Positions 26,419-37,610 of a stretch of DNA of 64,000 bases are shown here, one piece after another. The position numbers and the translations under genes were made by a program. The notes beneath the pieces were generated by a model. That model saw nothing but the letters and a program-made list of their open reading frames with translations, was not told where the DNA came from and did no database searches. The DNA lies in the NCBI RefSeq assembly GCF_002291445.1, contig NZ_CP014137.1, positions 4,154,001-4,218,000 of the forward strand. Direction: 5' to 3'. Source of the DNA: Brenneria goodwinii. Its GTDB lineage: Bacteria > Pseudomonadota > Gammaproteobacteria > Enterobacterales > Enterobacteriaceae. Within the stretch, counting starts at the first letter, position 1; the number at the start of each line of letters is the position of its first letter.

Positions 26419-26688
26419 TCAATCCTTAATTACTCCACGAGCACGAAGTAATGCGGTTTTGAAATCTTCTTCATAATCTTTTTTGAGTCCCGGGATAGTC
26501 TGCTCTTTATCTGAGTCGCGCATTTTCAGATGATAAATAAGGATATCATCAGTCAGCTCACTAAACTCCCCCTTAAAGCCCGCCTCCTGTGCAAGTTTTT
26601 GTAAAAATTGTACCAGATTTAAATCTGGCTCTTTTTGCCAGGCCGGATGCAACAGCTCAATCAGTTCATTAACGCGATGACATTTCAT
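26419..26688 (-). CDS. yihD: YihD family protein
   Basis: 89 residues, the same length as E. coli YihD (DUF1040). The start MKCHRVNELIELLHPAWQKE and the end DFKTALLRARGVIKD match it closely. It is a small, acidic, helical cytosolic protein of unknown function. It lies upstream of srkA-dsbA and divergent from mobAB, exactly as in E. coli. Confidence 0.95.
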   Translation of the reverse strand: MKCHRVNELIELLHPAWQKEPDLNLVQFLQKLAQEAGFKGEFSELTDDILIYHLKMRDSDKEQTIPGLKKDYEEDFKTALLRARGVIKD

Positions 26689-26811
26689 TTTTTTACCCTC
26701 AGATGTAAATACAATGACAAAAATAACAGTCTTATTAATATGTGAAAAGAACTTGGTCTTCAGCGAATGTTTTCAGAAAATAGCGTATGGCTTAAATAAC
26801 CGAGGCGAAAA

Positions 26812-27390
26812 ATGATCACAGGCGTGATTCTGGCTGGCGGACAGGCAACCCGGATGGGCGGCGACGATAAAGGTCTGCTGGAGCTAAATGGGTTGCCGTT
26901 ATATCAACATGTGCTGTCACGACTGAGAAAACAGGTCGATGAAGTTATTATTAATGCCAATCGAAATATTCCTGTCTATCAACAAAGTGGATGTAGAGTA
27001 ATAAGCGACCTGCAAAATGGCTTTTCAGGGCCACTGGCTGGCATCCTTACCGGCCTGTCCGCCGTCACATCGGAATGGCTGGTTTTCGTTCCCTGCGATG
27101 TCCCTAACCTGCCACAGGACTTGGTAAAACGGCTATGGAAAGGCCGGAAAGAAAAAAACGCAGCCTATGCTACTGACGGTCAACGAGAGCATCCCACTTT
27201 ACTGCTAATAAATCGGCGTCTGATGAAACCACTGGAAGATTATCTTAGTCATGGCGATCGTAAGCTAATGATCTTTATGGAGCAGATCGGAGCAACCGCC
27301 GTCTCCTTTGCCGATCAGCCAGAAGCATTCCGCAACCTGAATTTCCCCGAGGATCTGTCTCGCCTCCAAAGGCAACATCATGAATCCTGA
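26812..27390 (+). CDS. mobA: molybdenum cofactor guanylyltransferase
   Basis: 192 residues. MobA joins GMP to molybdopterin to form the bis-MGD cofactor of anaerobic oxidoreductases such as nitrate and DMSO reductases. The nucleotide-binding motif LAGGQATRMGGDDKGL (residues 7-22) and the FVPCDVPNLP metal-binding motif are present. A GAGG lies 6 nt before the ATG. It overlaps mobB by 11 bp. Similarity to E. coli MobA is lower than for most proteins in the window, but the motifs are clear. Confidence 0.95.
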   Translation: MITGVILAGGQATRMGGDDKGLLELNGLPLYQHVLSRLRKQVDEVIINANRNIPVYQQSGCRVISDLQNGFSGPLAGILTGLSAVTSEWLVFVPCDVPNLPQDLVKRLWKGRKEKNAAYATDGQREHPTLLLINRRLMKPLEDYLSHGDRKLMIFMEQIGATAVSFADQPEAFRNLNFPEDLSRLQRQHHES

Positions 27391-27904
27391 TCAGCCTCGT
27401 CTGCTTGCTATTGCCGCTTACAGCGGCACCGGCAAAACAACCTTGTTAAAAGCCCTCATTCCTATCCTTAAGCGCGATGGTATTCGGGTTGGGTTAATCA
27501 AACATACCCATCATGACATGGATATTGATACGCCAGGCAAGGACAGCTATGAGTTGCGTAAGGCGGGAGCAGAGCAAACCATGGTGGTCAGCAGCCAAAG
27601 ATGGGCCTTGATGACAGAAACGCCGGCGCAACAGCGACCCGATTTACATGAACTGGCAAAAAAGATGGATACCTCCGCACTCGATCTCATCTTGGTGGAG
27701 GGTTTTAAGCAGGAGAAAATTAACAAGATCGTCCTGTTTCGTCAGGCATTGGGACGTCCGCTGAGCGATTTACTGGACGACTATGTTATCGCTATCGGCA
27801 CAGACGCCCCCTTCTCCACTTCCATATCGCTGCCGTTGTTAGATATCAATCAGCCTCAGCAGGTAGCCAATTTTATCCGCCAGTGGCTCAATCAGACGCG
27901 CTAA
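27380..27904 (+). CDS. mobB: molybdopterin-guanine dinucleotide biosynthesis adaptor MobB
   Basis: 174 residues. It is a GTP-binding P-loop protein that interacts with MobA but is dispensable for cofactor synthesis. Walker A is AYSGTGKTTLL (residues 12-22). IKHTHHDMDIDTPGKDSYEL and the conserved LVEGFKQE follow. It overlaps mobA and ends 30 bp before the hairpin shared with the rRNA operon terminator. Confidence 0.96.
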   Translation: MNPDQPRLLAIAAYSGTGKTTLLKALIPILKRDGIRVGLIKHTHHDMDIDTPGKDSYELRKAGAEQTMVVSSQRWALMTETPAQQRPDLHELAKKMDTSALDLILVEGFKQEKINKIVLFRQALGRPLSDLLDDYVIAIGTDAPFSTSISLPLLDINQPQQVANFIRQWLNQTR

Positions 27905-27934
27905 CCGCTGTCCGCCATCCGTCGCCTAAAACGC

Positions 27935-27964
27935 AAAAAAGCCCCATGCTTGCGCATGAGGCTT
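27935..27964 (-). terminator. rRNA operon terminator
   Basis: AAGCC-c-CATGC (27939-27949) pairs with GCATG-a-GGCTT (27954-27964) around a TTGC loop. On the minus strand a T6 tail follows, 13 nt beyond the 5S gene. On the plus strand it could also end mobB. Confidence 0.88.
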
Positions 27965-27977
27965 CTTTACGTGTTTG

Positions 27978-28097
27978 ATGCCTGGCAGTTCCCTACTCTC
28001 ACATGGGGAGACCCCACACTACCATCGGCGCTTCGGCGTTTCACTTCTGAGTTCGGCATGGGGTCAGGTGGGACCACCGCGCTATCGCCGCCAGGCA
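27978..28097 (-). rRNA. rrf: 5S ribosomal RNA
   Basis: 120 nt beginning TGCCTGGCGGCGATAGCGCG and ending CTGCCAGGCAT; the two ends pair to form the 5S helix I. It contains the typical CCCATGCCGAACTCAGAAGTG segment. It is the last gene of the minus-strand rRNA operon, 104 bp after the 23S gene. Confidence 0.98.
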
Positions 28098-28429
28098 AAT
28101 TCTGTTTTATCCCAACCGTCGCAGTTTTCTCTGCAACCATCAGAACCAATCTTCGAACAAGCTAAATATCTTCGTCGTCTCTAAAACACCTTCGGTGTTG
28201 TAAGGTTAAGCCTCTCGGGTCATTAGTACCGGTTAGCTCAACGCATCGCTGCGCTTACACACCCGGCCTATCTACGTCGTCGTCTTCAACGGCCCTTCAG
28301 GGGACTCAAAGTCCCAGGGAAGACTCATCTCGAGGCAAGTTTCCCGCTTAGATGCTTTCAGCGGTTATCTCTTCCGCACTTAGCTACCGGGCAATGCAAT
28401 TGGCATCACAACCCGTACACCAGTGGTGC

Positions 28430-28461
<32 letters not shown>

Positions 28462-28538
28462 CCCTCTCAATCTTCCAACGCCCACGGCAGATAGGGACCG
28501 AACTGTCTCACGACGTTCTAAACCCAGCTCGCGTACCA

Positions 28539-28572
<34 letters not shown>

Positions 28573-28573
28573 A

Positions 28574-28616
<43 letters not shown>

Positions 28617-28645
28617 ACCGCCGTCGATATGAACTCTTGGGCGGT

Positions 28646-28699
<54 letters not shown>

Positions 28700-28822
28700 G
28701 CAGAACCACCGGATCACTAAGACCTGCTTTCGCACCTGCTCGAGCCGTCACTCTCGCAGTCAAGCTAGCTTATGCCTTTGCACTAACCTCCTGATGTCCG
28801 ACCAGGATTAGCTAACCTTCGT

Positions 28823-28865
<43 letters not shown>

Positions 28866-29123
28866 ACCCACCAGACACTGTCCGCAACCCCGCTCAGGGG
28901 CCCACGTTAGAACATCAAACATTAAAGGGTGGTATTTCAAGGTCGGCTCCACGCAGACTGGCGTCCACGCTTCGAAGCCTCCCACCTATCCTACACATCA
29001 AGGCTCAAGGTTCAGTGTCAAGCTATAGTAAAGGTTCACGGGGTCTTTCCGTCTTGCCGCGGGTACACTGCATCTTCACAGCGAGTTCAATTTCACTGAG
29101 TCTCGGGTGGAGACAGCCTGGCC

Positions 29124-29221
<98 letters not shown>

Positions 29222-29927
29222 CAAGAGCTTCGCATTGCTGCTTACCCCATCAATTAACCTTCCGGCACCGGGCAGGCGTCACACCGTATACGTCCACTTT
29301 CGTGTTTGCACAGTGCTGTGTTTTTATTAAACAGTTGCAGCCAGCTGGTATCTGCGACTGGTCTCAGCTCCGTCCGCAAGGGACTTCACCAAATCCAGCG
29401 TGCCTTCTCCCGAAGTTACGGCACCATTTTGCCTAGTTCCTTCACCCGAGTTCTCTCAAGCGCCTGAGTATTCTCTACCTGACCACCTGTGTCGGTTTGG
29501 GGTACGATTGATTGTTACCTGGTGCTTAGAGGCTTTTCCTGGAAGCGTAGCATCGGTTACTTCATCACCGTAGTGACTCGTCATCACGCCTCAGTGTTGA
29601 CGGTGTTCCGGATTTACCAAAAACACCCACCTGCACGCTTAAACCGGGACTACCGTCGCCCGGCCAACCTAGCTTTCTCCGTCCCCCCTTCGCAGTAACA
29701 ACCAGTACGGGAATATTAACCCGTTTCCCATCGACTACGCCTTTCGGCCTCGCCTTAGGGGTCGACTCACCCTGCCCCGATTAACGTTGGACAGGAACCC
29801 TTGGTCTTCCGGCGTGCGGGTTTTTCACCCGCATTATCGTTACTTATGTCAGCATTCGCACTTCTGATACCTCCAGCAACCCTCACAGGTCACCTTCGAC
29901 GGCTTACAGAACGCTCCCCTACCCAAC

Positions 29928-30028
29928 GAACGTATCCCTAAGTCAACTCGACTTTGTAAAACGCATTGATGTCGCTTCGCGCCATCAATCGTCATTCGAC
30001 ATCGCCAAATTGGCTTGGGTGATACGTT
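29928..30028 (-). other. 23S rRNA intervening sequence in helix 45
   Basis: About 101 nt replace the 13-nt helix 45 loop of E. coli between the conserved flanks CTACCCAAC and CGCTGCCGCAGC (plus-strand reading). Flanking arms CGAACGTATC and GATACGTTCG pair perfectly. Inside, ATTGATG pairs with CATCAAT. This is the expected RNase III substrate of a helix-45 IVS. Confidence 0.9.
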
Positions 30029-30110
30029 CGCTGCCGCAGCTTCGGTGCATGGTTTAGCCCCGTTACATCTTCCGCGCGGGCCGACTCGACCAGTGAGCTA
30101 TTACGCTTTC

Positions 30111-30142
<32 letters not shown>

Positions 30143-30189
30143 TGGCTGTCTGGGCCTTCCCACCTCGTTTCCCACTTAACCATGACTTT

Positions 30190-30222
<33 letters not shown>

Positions 30223-30644
30223 CTTCACGACGGACGTTAGCACCCGCCGTGTGTCTCCCGTGATAACATTCTTCGGTATTCGCAGTTTGCATCGAGTTGG
30301 TAAGTCGGGATGACCCCCTAGTCGAAACAGTGCTCTACCCCCGAAGATGAATTCACGAGGCGCTACCTAAATAGCTTTCGGGGAGAACCAGCTATCTCCC
30401 GGTTTGATTGGCCTTTCACCCCCAGCCACAAGTCATCCGCTAATTTTTCAACATTAGTCGGTTCGGTCCTCCAGTTAGTGTTACCCAACCTTCAACCTGC
30501 CCATGGCTAGATCACCGGGTTTCGGGTCTATACCCTGCAACTTAACGCCCAGTTAAGACTCGGTTTCCCTGCGGCTCCCCTATTCGGTTAACCTTGCTAC
30601 AGAATATAAGTCGCTGACCCATTATACAAAAGGTACGCAGTCAC

Positions 30645-30760
30645 CCCACCCCAAAACACTCACTGCTTGTTTTGTGTGTTGCTCATCGCAAAAAACGCGA
30701 TGACAACCGTCACCTCGACATCCGCATCGCCTTTCGGCCCGGAAGTGTTTTGGTGGTGGG
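30645..30760 (-). other. 23S rRNA intervening sequence in helix 25
   Basis: About 116 nt replace the 12-nt helix 25 tip of E. coli between the conserved flanks GTCAC and GCTCCCAC (plus-strand reading). CCAAAACACT near one end pairs with AGTGTTTTGG near the other, extended by CCCACC with GGTGGG. The inner part carries a second hairpin around ATCGCAAAAAACGCGAT. Confidence 0.9.
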
Positions 30761-31435
30761 GCTCCCACTGCTTGTACGTACACGGTTTCAGGTTCTATTT
30801 CACTCCCCTCGCCGGGGTTCTTTTCGCCTTTCCCTCACGGTACTGGTTCACTATCGGTCAGTCAGGAGTATTTAGCCTTGGAGGATGGTCCCCCCATCTT
30901 CAGACAGGATATCTCGTGTCCCGCCCTACTCATCGAGCTCACAACCTGTGCATCTTCGTGTACGGGACTCTCACCCTTTGTTGTGCGACTTTCCAGACGC
31001 TTCCACTGACACACAAGCTGATGCAGACTCTGGGCTCCTCCCCGTTCGCTCGCCGCTACTAGGGGAATCTCGGTTGATTTCTTTTCCTCGGGGTACTGAG
31101 ATGTTTCAGTTCCCCCGGTTCGCCTCATCACACTATGTATTCATGTGATGATAATGTGTCGAAACACACTGGGTTTCCCCATTCGGGTATCGTCGGGTGT
31201 AACGGTTCATATCACCTTACCGACGCTTTTCGCAGATTAGCACGCCCTTCATCGCCTCTGACTGCCTAGGCATCCACCGTGTACGCTTAGTCGCTTAACC
31301 TCACAACCCGAAGGTGTCTTTCGACATCTCGCGCTGCGATTATTTGAGAGACTCTGATACAGCCAAATCACATCTCAGTACTGCACGGAGAGATATGTTT
31401 AGCCGCATCGTTTCAAATTTCAGCTTGTTCCAGAT

Positions 31436-31447
31436 TGTTAAAGAGCA
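31436..31447 (-). promoter_or_regulatory. boxA antitermination site in the 16S-23S spacer
   Basis: TGCTCTTTAACA on the minus strand, identical to the boxA in the rRNA leader (33432-33443). It is bound by the NusB-NusE complex to keep transcription of 23S processive. It lies in the 438-bp spacer (31301-31738) that also holds tRNA-Glu. Confidence 0.85.
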
Positions 31448-31519
31448 ATATCTTAAACACGACTCGGTAAAGTCATCTTTAAGATATTCGGTGATAATGT
31501 CTTTCACTCATTATCGGTA

Positions 31520-31595
31520 TGGCGTCCCCAAGGGGATTCGAACCCCTGTTACAGCCGTGAAAGGGCAGTGTCCTAGGCCTCTAGACGATGGGGAC
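31520..31595 (-). tRNA. gltU: tRNA-Glu (anticodon TTC)
   Basis: 76 nt including an encoded CCA. It begins GTCCCCATCGTCTAGAGGCC, has anticodon TTC in the loop CTTTCAC, a T-arm GGGGTTCGAATCCCC, and ends GGGGACGCCA. Acceptor and T stems pair fully. It lies in the 16S-23S spacer. In E. coli the operons rrnB, rrnC, rrnE and rrnG carry this tRNA, while rrnA, rrnD and rrnH carry tRNA-Ile and tRNA-Ala. Confidence 0.98.
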
Positions 31596-31738
31596 ACGAA
31601 ATCCGACTAAACCTCAGGCTTAATCGTTCCGCATCAGCATGAGTCCAGGACTCATTACATCAACAGGTGCGCTTGCTCATTATTTTTCATCAGACAATCT
31701 GTTGTGGACACTGCACATTACCTACATCAGGCTTTTGG

Positions 31739-33280
<1,542 letters not shown>

Positions 33281-33431
33281 AAGATTTGTTTGATTCGCTA
33301 AGTTAATAGCTGTGCTCAAAGAATTAGTAACTGTTTATTCGTAATGAATTTACTGCTAGTCACTCTTCAAGACTTTTTATATCGTTGCCGATACGGTCTT
33401 GTGAGTGCCCACACAGATTGTCTGATTAAAT

Positions 33432-33443
33432 TGTTAAAGAGCA
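33432..33443 (-). promoter_or_regulatory. boxA in the rRNA leader
   Basis: TGCTCTTTAACA on the minus strand, followed by AATTTAATCAGACAATCTGT. This is the canonical rRNA antitermination element, located between P2 and the 16S gene. Confidence 0.9.
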
Positions 33444-33474
33444 GTGCCACATTAACCTGTGGCGCGGGCGGCAT

Positions 33475-33502
33475 ATACTATGCTTTTCCGCTGGAAAGTC
33501 AA
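33475..33502 (-). promoter_or_regulatory. rRNA promoter P2
   Basis: On the minus strand, -35 TTGACT (33497-33502) and -10 TAGTAT (33475-33480) are separated by 16 bp. The discriminator is GC-rich, as in ppGpp-sensitive rRNA promoters. Confidence 0.85.
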
Positions 33503-33571
33503 GTGATTATTGCCTGACTTCCGACTCGCCGCACAACCGCGCAAGCGCTGTTGCCGGGTCAGTGGGAGCGC

Positions 33572-33599
33572 ATTATAGGGACTTCTCGGCGGCTGACAA
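33572..33599 (-). promoter_or_regulatory. rRNA promoter P1
   Basis: On the minus strand, -35 TTGTCA (33594-33599) and a consensus -10 TATAAT (33572-33577) are separated by 16 bp, with the discriminator GCGCTCC. This closely matches E. coli rrnB P1. An A/T run at 33611-33618 occupies the UP-element position and belongs to the rbsR terminator. Confidence 0.92.
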
Positions 33600-33609
33600 G
33601 CGCTAATTA

Positions 33610-33649
33610 CAAAAAAAAGACCGAGTGTGTTTTTTTTCGGCAACTCGGT
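33610..33649 (-). terminator. Rho-independent terminator of the rbs operon
   Basis: On the minus strand ACCGAGT pairs with ACTCGGT (33643-33649 and 33620-33626) around a 16-nt A-rich loop, followed by CTTTTTTTTG. It lies 63 bp after the rbsR stop and only 11 bp before the -35 of rRNA P1. Confidence 0.85.
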
Positions 33650-33712
33650 GGGAAAGACAGCGCGATGTGGTCTTTTTAAGCGTTAATAGACTCGAATCAT
33701 TCGTGAAATTAG

Positions 33713-34708
33713 CTAGCTGACAGATTTACGCACCATCAATTCCGGCGTAAGCACCAGAACATTCGGCTCAGTATCGGGATGTTCCAGCCGATACAGTAGC
33801 GTATCAACAGCTAATTCGCCGAGCTCATCTTTTGGTTGATGGATTGTCGTAAGAGGAGGAGACATATAGCGGGCCAATTCAATATCATCATAGCCGATAA
33901 CCGCCATGTCTCTGGGAATAGAGAGCCCGGCCTGATATAGCGCATGATAAACGCCAACCGCCATAGCATCATTACCGGCAAACACGGCATCGGGTTTATC
34001 TTCTAACGACAATAGCTGCTGCATCGCCCGATAACCGGTTTCAAATTCAAAATCACCAAAAATTTCATACTCATCTGGAATGGATAACCCTGCGTGCTGC
34101 ATGGCCTGACGATACCCTTCGAGACGGTTATAGGCGGTGGTTTTATCTTTCGGTCCCGCGATACAGGCTATCTTGCGATAACCGCGGGAAATCAGGTAAT
34201 TAGTCGCCATCTCGCCGCCCAGCAGGGAATTATCTTTAATAACGTCAATTCCCCCATCAAACGGCGCCCAATCCATCACTATCATCGGTATAGAAGGATA
34301 GCGACTCATCATGTCAGGCAGGGGTCGATGGCTTTCCGTGCACATCAGCAGCACGCCATCGACGCGCTTTTGCAGTAATGTTTCTAGACTACGACTCATT
34401 CGATCGTGGTCGCCTTCGGTATTACACAGAATTAGACTGTAGCCCCGTTCATAGCAACTGCGCTCAACGCCTCGAACCACCTCGGCATAAAATGGGTTAT
34501 TACTGGCCGTCAGCAGCATGCCTATCGTTTGAGTCTGATTTATTTTGAGACTTCTGGCCAACGCCGAAGGCGCATAATTAAGTTGCTCAACGGCAGCCAT
34601 CACTCTGTCGCGGATGGTATCGCTGACAAAGCGGTCATTATTGATAACGTGAGAAACCGTAGAGGTGGAAACACCCGCTAAGCGGGCGACGTCTTTCATG
34701 GTTGTCAA
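33713..34708 (-). CDS. rbsR: ribose operon repressor RbsR
   Basis: 331 residues, LacI/GalR family. The N-terminal helix-turn-helix MKDVARLAGVSTSTVSHVIN and hinge LNYAPSALARSLK precede a periplasmic-binding-protein-like domain that senses ribose. It represses the rbs operon by binding palindromes of the CGAAACGTTTCG type, two of which lie before rbsD. It is the last gene of the operon, 3 bp after rbsK, as in E. coli. Confidence 0.98.
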   Translation of the reverse strand: MTTMKDVARLAGVSTSTVSHVINNDRFVSDTIRDRVMAAVEQLNYAPSALARSLKINQTQTIGMLLTASNNPFYAEVVRGVERSCYERGYSLILCNTEGDHDRMSRSLETLLQKRVDGVLLMCTESHRPLPDMMSRYPSIPMIVMDWAPFDGGIDVIKDNSLLGGEMATNYLISRGYRKIACIAGPKDKTTAYNRLEGYRQAMQHAGLSIPDEYEIFGDFEFETGYRAMQQLLSLEDKPDAVFAGNDAMAVGVYHALYQAGLSIPRDMAVIGYDDIELARYMSPPLTTIHQPKDELGELAVDTLLYRLEHPDTEPNVLVLTPELMVRKSVS

Positions 34709-34711
34709 AGC

Positions 34712-35638
34712 TCACCCCTGGGATTGCAAAAAAGCATCTATCTCTTCACGCCATGGTACGGACGGCTGAGCGCCGGGACGAGTCACGGCGATCGCGGCGG
34801 CGGCATGCGCAAACTTAACCGCGGCCGACATCGGCTGGTTCTCCAGTAGCGCCGTTACCAGCGCGCCGTTGAACGTGTCCCCGGCGGCAATCGTGTCCAC
34901 CGCCTGAACCGGATAGCCAGGAATACGCTGCCCGTTGCCTTCTTCACTCAACCAGACGCCACGACTGCCCAGCGTAATCAGTACGGTTGCAATCCCTTTA
35001 TCGTGCAATACCCGCGAGGCGCGGGCAGCATCTTCTTCTGTCCTGACGGCGATGCCCGTCAGACGCTGAGCTTCAGTCTCGTTGGGGGTAATGATATCCA
35101 CCAGCGACAGTAAATCATCGGGCAGTTCACAGGCCGGCGCGGGATTAAGAATAACCGCGGTGTGATGTTCATGGGCAACTTTGGCCGCCGCCGCCACGGT
35201 TTCCAGCGGTGACTCAAGCTGCACAAGCAAGGCGGAAGCATCAATAATCAGTTGCTGATGACGGCGAAGATAGTCAGGCGTAACGGCGGCGTTGGCGCCA
35301 GCGTTAATCGCGATCATATTTTCCGCCTCGCCATTGACAAAGATCAGCGCCACGCCGGTTGTTTGGCCGGGCACCGCTTCAACAGCCGAAACATCAATAC
35401 GATCTTCACTTAACTGCTGACGAATCCTGGCGCCGATATCATCATCGCCGACACAGGCGATAAAAGCGATATCCGCGCCGCTGCGGCCGGCGGCGACAGC
35501 CTGATTAGCCCCTTTCCCGCCGAAAGCGACGCGGTATTGCTTACCGATCACCGTTTCCCCCGGGCGGGGAAATTGCTCCAGATTGAGAATATGGTCAGCA
35601 TTAATACTGCCCAGCACCACCAGCTTACCCATTTTCAT
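34712..35638 (-). CDS. rbsK: ribokinase
   Basis: 308 residues from the ATG at 35638 (MKMGKLVVLGSINADHI). The longer frame to 35677 has no ribosome site and is not conserved. It phosphorylates ribose to ribose-5-phosphate with ATP. PfkB-family signatures are GGKGANQAVAAGRSG near the N-terminus and DTIAAGDTFNGALVTALL, with the catalytic Asp, near the C-terminus. It lies between rbsB and rbsR with an 83-bp gap after rbsB. Confidence 0.97.
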   Translation of the reverse strand: MKMGKLVVLGSINADHILNLEQFPRPGETVIGKQYRVAFGGKGANQAVAAGRSGADIAFIACVGDDDIGARIRQQLSEDRIDVSAVEAVPGQTTGVALIFVNGEAENMIAINAGANAAVTPDYLRRHQQLIIDASALLVQLESPLETVAAAAKVAHEHHTAVILNPAPACELPDDLLSLVDIITPNETEAQRLTGIAVRTEEDAARASRVLHDKGIATVLITLGSRGVWLSEEGNGQRIPGYPVQAVDTIAAGDTFNGALVTALLENQPMSAAVKFAHAAAAIAVTRPGAQPSVPWREEIDAFLQSQG

Positions 35639-35721
35639 AATGCTGAATTCCGCTACGTTTATTATGCGCCACCGCATCGGCGGTGGCGCTCGCCCTGCTT
35701 TTCTTTATTTCTTTATATTGA

Positions 35722-36609
35722 CTACTTTGTTACCAGTTTCAGATCAACCGGAATAATGGCCTGAACTTTTTCGCCTTTCAGCGCTTTATTCGCGGTTTCA
35801 ACGCCGATAACCCCAATCTGATCGGGACGTTGCGCAACCGTTGCCGCCAGTTTTCCAGACTCAACGGCCTTCACGCCGTCTTCCGTGCCGTCAAACCCTA
35901 CCACCAGCACATCGGTTTTACCTGCGGTTTGCAGCGCTCGCAACGCGCCCAGCGCCATTTCGTCATTTTGAGCAAACACCGCCTGCACTTCGGGGTGCGC
36001 CGTCAAAAGGTTCTGCATTACATTCAGCCCCTTAGTGCGATCGAAGTCGGCGGGCTGACTGGCAAGAATGGTAAATTTGTTATTTTCAGCCGATTTCATA
36101 AAACCCGCGCCGCGTTCACGCGCCGCAGACGTTCCGGCAATCCCTTCCAGCTGGATGATCTTGGCGCCTTCACCCACTTTTTTCGCAATAAAATCGCCGG
36201 CGACTTTACCGCCAAAGGCATTGTCAGAAGCGACGTGGCTAACCACTTCACCGCTGCTTGCCACGCGGTCGAGAGTAATGACCGGTATTTTCGCCTGATT
36301 AGCCAGCTTAATCGCGTTACCCACCGCATCGGAGTCGGTAGGGTTAATCAGCAGTACTTTCGTGCCACGAACCGTCAGATCCTGAACGTTCGCCAGCTCT
36401 TTGGCCGGGTTGTTTTGAGAATCCAGCACCACCAGGTTATATCCCAGCTTATCGGCTTCTTTTTGCGCCCCGTCTTTCATTGACACAAAGAACGGGTTAT
36501 TCAATGTCGATACCACCAGAGCAATCGTATCTTTGGCCAGTGCGTTGGCGCTGACAGCCGCACTCAGCGCAACAGCAGAAACCAGAATCGCCAGTTTTTT
36601 CATATTCAT
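35722..36609 (-). CDS. rbsB: ribose ABC transporter, periplasmic ribose-binding protein
   Basis: 295 residues, with a cleavable signal peptide MNMKKLAILVSAVALSAAVSANALA. The mature protein begins KDTIALVVSTLNNPFFV, as in E. coli, and has DEMALGALRAL and VVGFDGTEDG of the ribose-binding fold. It delivers ribose to RbsAC and to the chemoreceptor Trg in E. coli. It follows rbsC by 25 bp. Confidence 0.98.
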   Translation of the reverse strand: MNMKKLAILVSAVALSAAVSANALAKDTIALVVSTLNNPFFVSMKDGAQKEADKLGYNLVVLDSQNNPAKELANVQDLTVRGTKVLLINPTDSDAVGNAIKLANQAKIPVITLDRVASSGEVVSHVASDNAFGGKVAGDFIAKKVGEGAKIIQLEGIAGTSAARERGAGFMKSAENNKFTILASQPADFDRTKGLNVMQNLLTAHPEVQAVFAQNDEMALGALRALQTAGKTDVLVVGFDGTEDGVKAVESGKLAATVAQRPDQIGVIGVETANKALKGEKVQAIIPVDLKLVTK

Positions 36610-36634
36610 AGCTCAATTCCTGTGTGAATAAGGG

Positions 36635-37603
36635 TTATTTACCGCTTTTGTTATCTACCAAAACCGCCAGCAAAATAACGACAGCCTTGACGATCATCTG
36701 GTAGTAAGAAGAAACACCTAATAAATTCAATCCATTGTTAAGAAATCCGAGGATCAGCGCGCCAATCAGCGTGCCGACAATCCGTCCTTTACCGCCGGCC
36801 AAACTTGTCCCACCCAGCACGACGGCCGCAATGGCGTCAAGCTCGTAGCCCATTCCTGCCGTAGGTTGAGCCGACGATAACCGAGCGACTTCAATAATTC
36901 CCGCCAGGGCAGACAGCAAGCCACACAGGGAATAGACAATGACCTTGATTTTATCAACGCTGATGCCCGACAGTCGGGTGGCGGACTCATTGCCGCCCAG
37001 CGCATAGATATAACGGCCCAGGCGGGTGTGGTGCAGCATGTACCAGGCCGCCGCGAATACGATAGCCATAATCCAGACGGGCGTCGGGATACCCAACGGA
37101 CGACCGATACCGAACCAGCCAAAGGCATCCGCTGCAGCGGAAAAGCCGGTGTTCATCGGGCTGCCGTTGGTATAAACCATGGTGACGCCGCGTAATAACA
37201 GCATCATGACCAACGTTGCGATGAACGCCTGGACCTTGCCCTTTGCGACGATAACGCCGGTTCCCGCGCCAATAAACGCACCCAGCGCCAGCGCCCCGAA
37301 CACCGCGAACAGGGCATTAACCTCAAGACCGACAATTGATGCCGCCACCGCGCCGGTCAGCGCCAGCAAAGAACCAACGGAGAGATCGATGCCGGAGGTA
37401 AGAATGACCAGCGTCATTCCCACTGCCATGATGGCATTGACGGACGTTTGCTGGAGAATATTGAACAGGTTGTTCAAAGTGAAAAAATTAGGGCTCATGG
37501 CGGAAACAGCCGCAATAAGGATCAGCAGGGCTATCAGCGATTTTTGCTCAAGTAGCCATTCTTTGCTGAACCAGCGTTTTGCCGTGATGGATTGGGAATT
37601 CAT
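36635..37603 (-). CDS. rbsC: ribose ABC transporter, permease
   Basis: 322 residues with multiple membrane helices and the family segments GIDLSVGSLLALTGAVAAS and VVLGGTSLAGGKGRIVGTLIGAL. It forms the channel of the ribose importer together with RbsA. It begins 7 bp after the rbsA stop. Confidence 0.98.
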   Translation of the reverse strand: MNSQSITAKRWFSKEWLLEQKSLIALLILIAAVSAMSPNFFTLNNLFNILQQTSVNAIMAVGMTLVILTSGIDLSVGSLLALTGAVAASIVGLEVNALFAVFGALALGAFIGAGTGVIVAKGKVQAFIATLVMMLLLRGVTMVYTNGSPMNTGFSAAADAFGWFGIGRPLGIPTPVWIMAIVFAAAWYMLHHTRLGRYIYALGGNESATRLSGISVDKIKVIVYSLCGLLSALAGIIEVARLSSAQPTAGMGYELDAIAAVVLGGTSLAGGKGRIVGTLIGALILGFLNNGLNLLGVSSYYQMIVKAVVILLAVLVDNKSGK

Positions 37604-37610
37604 GTTTGAC

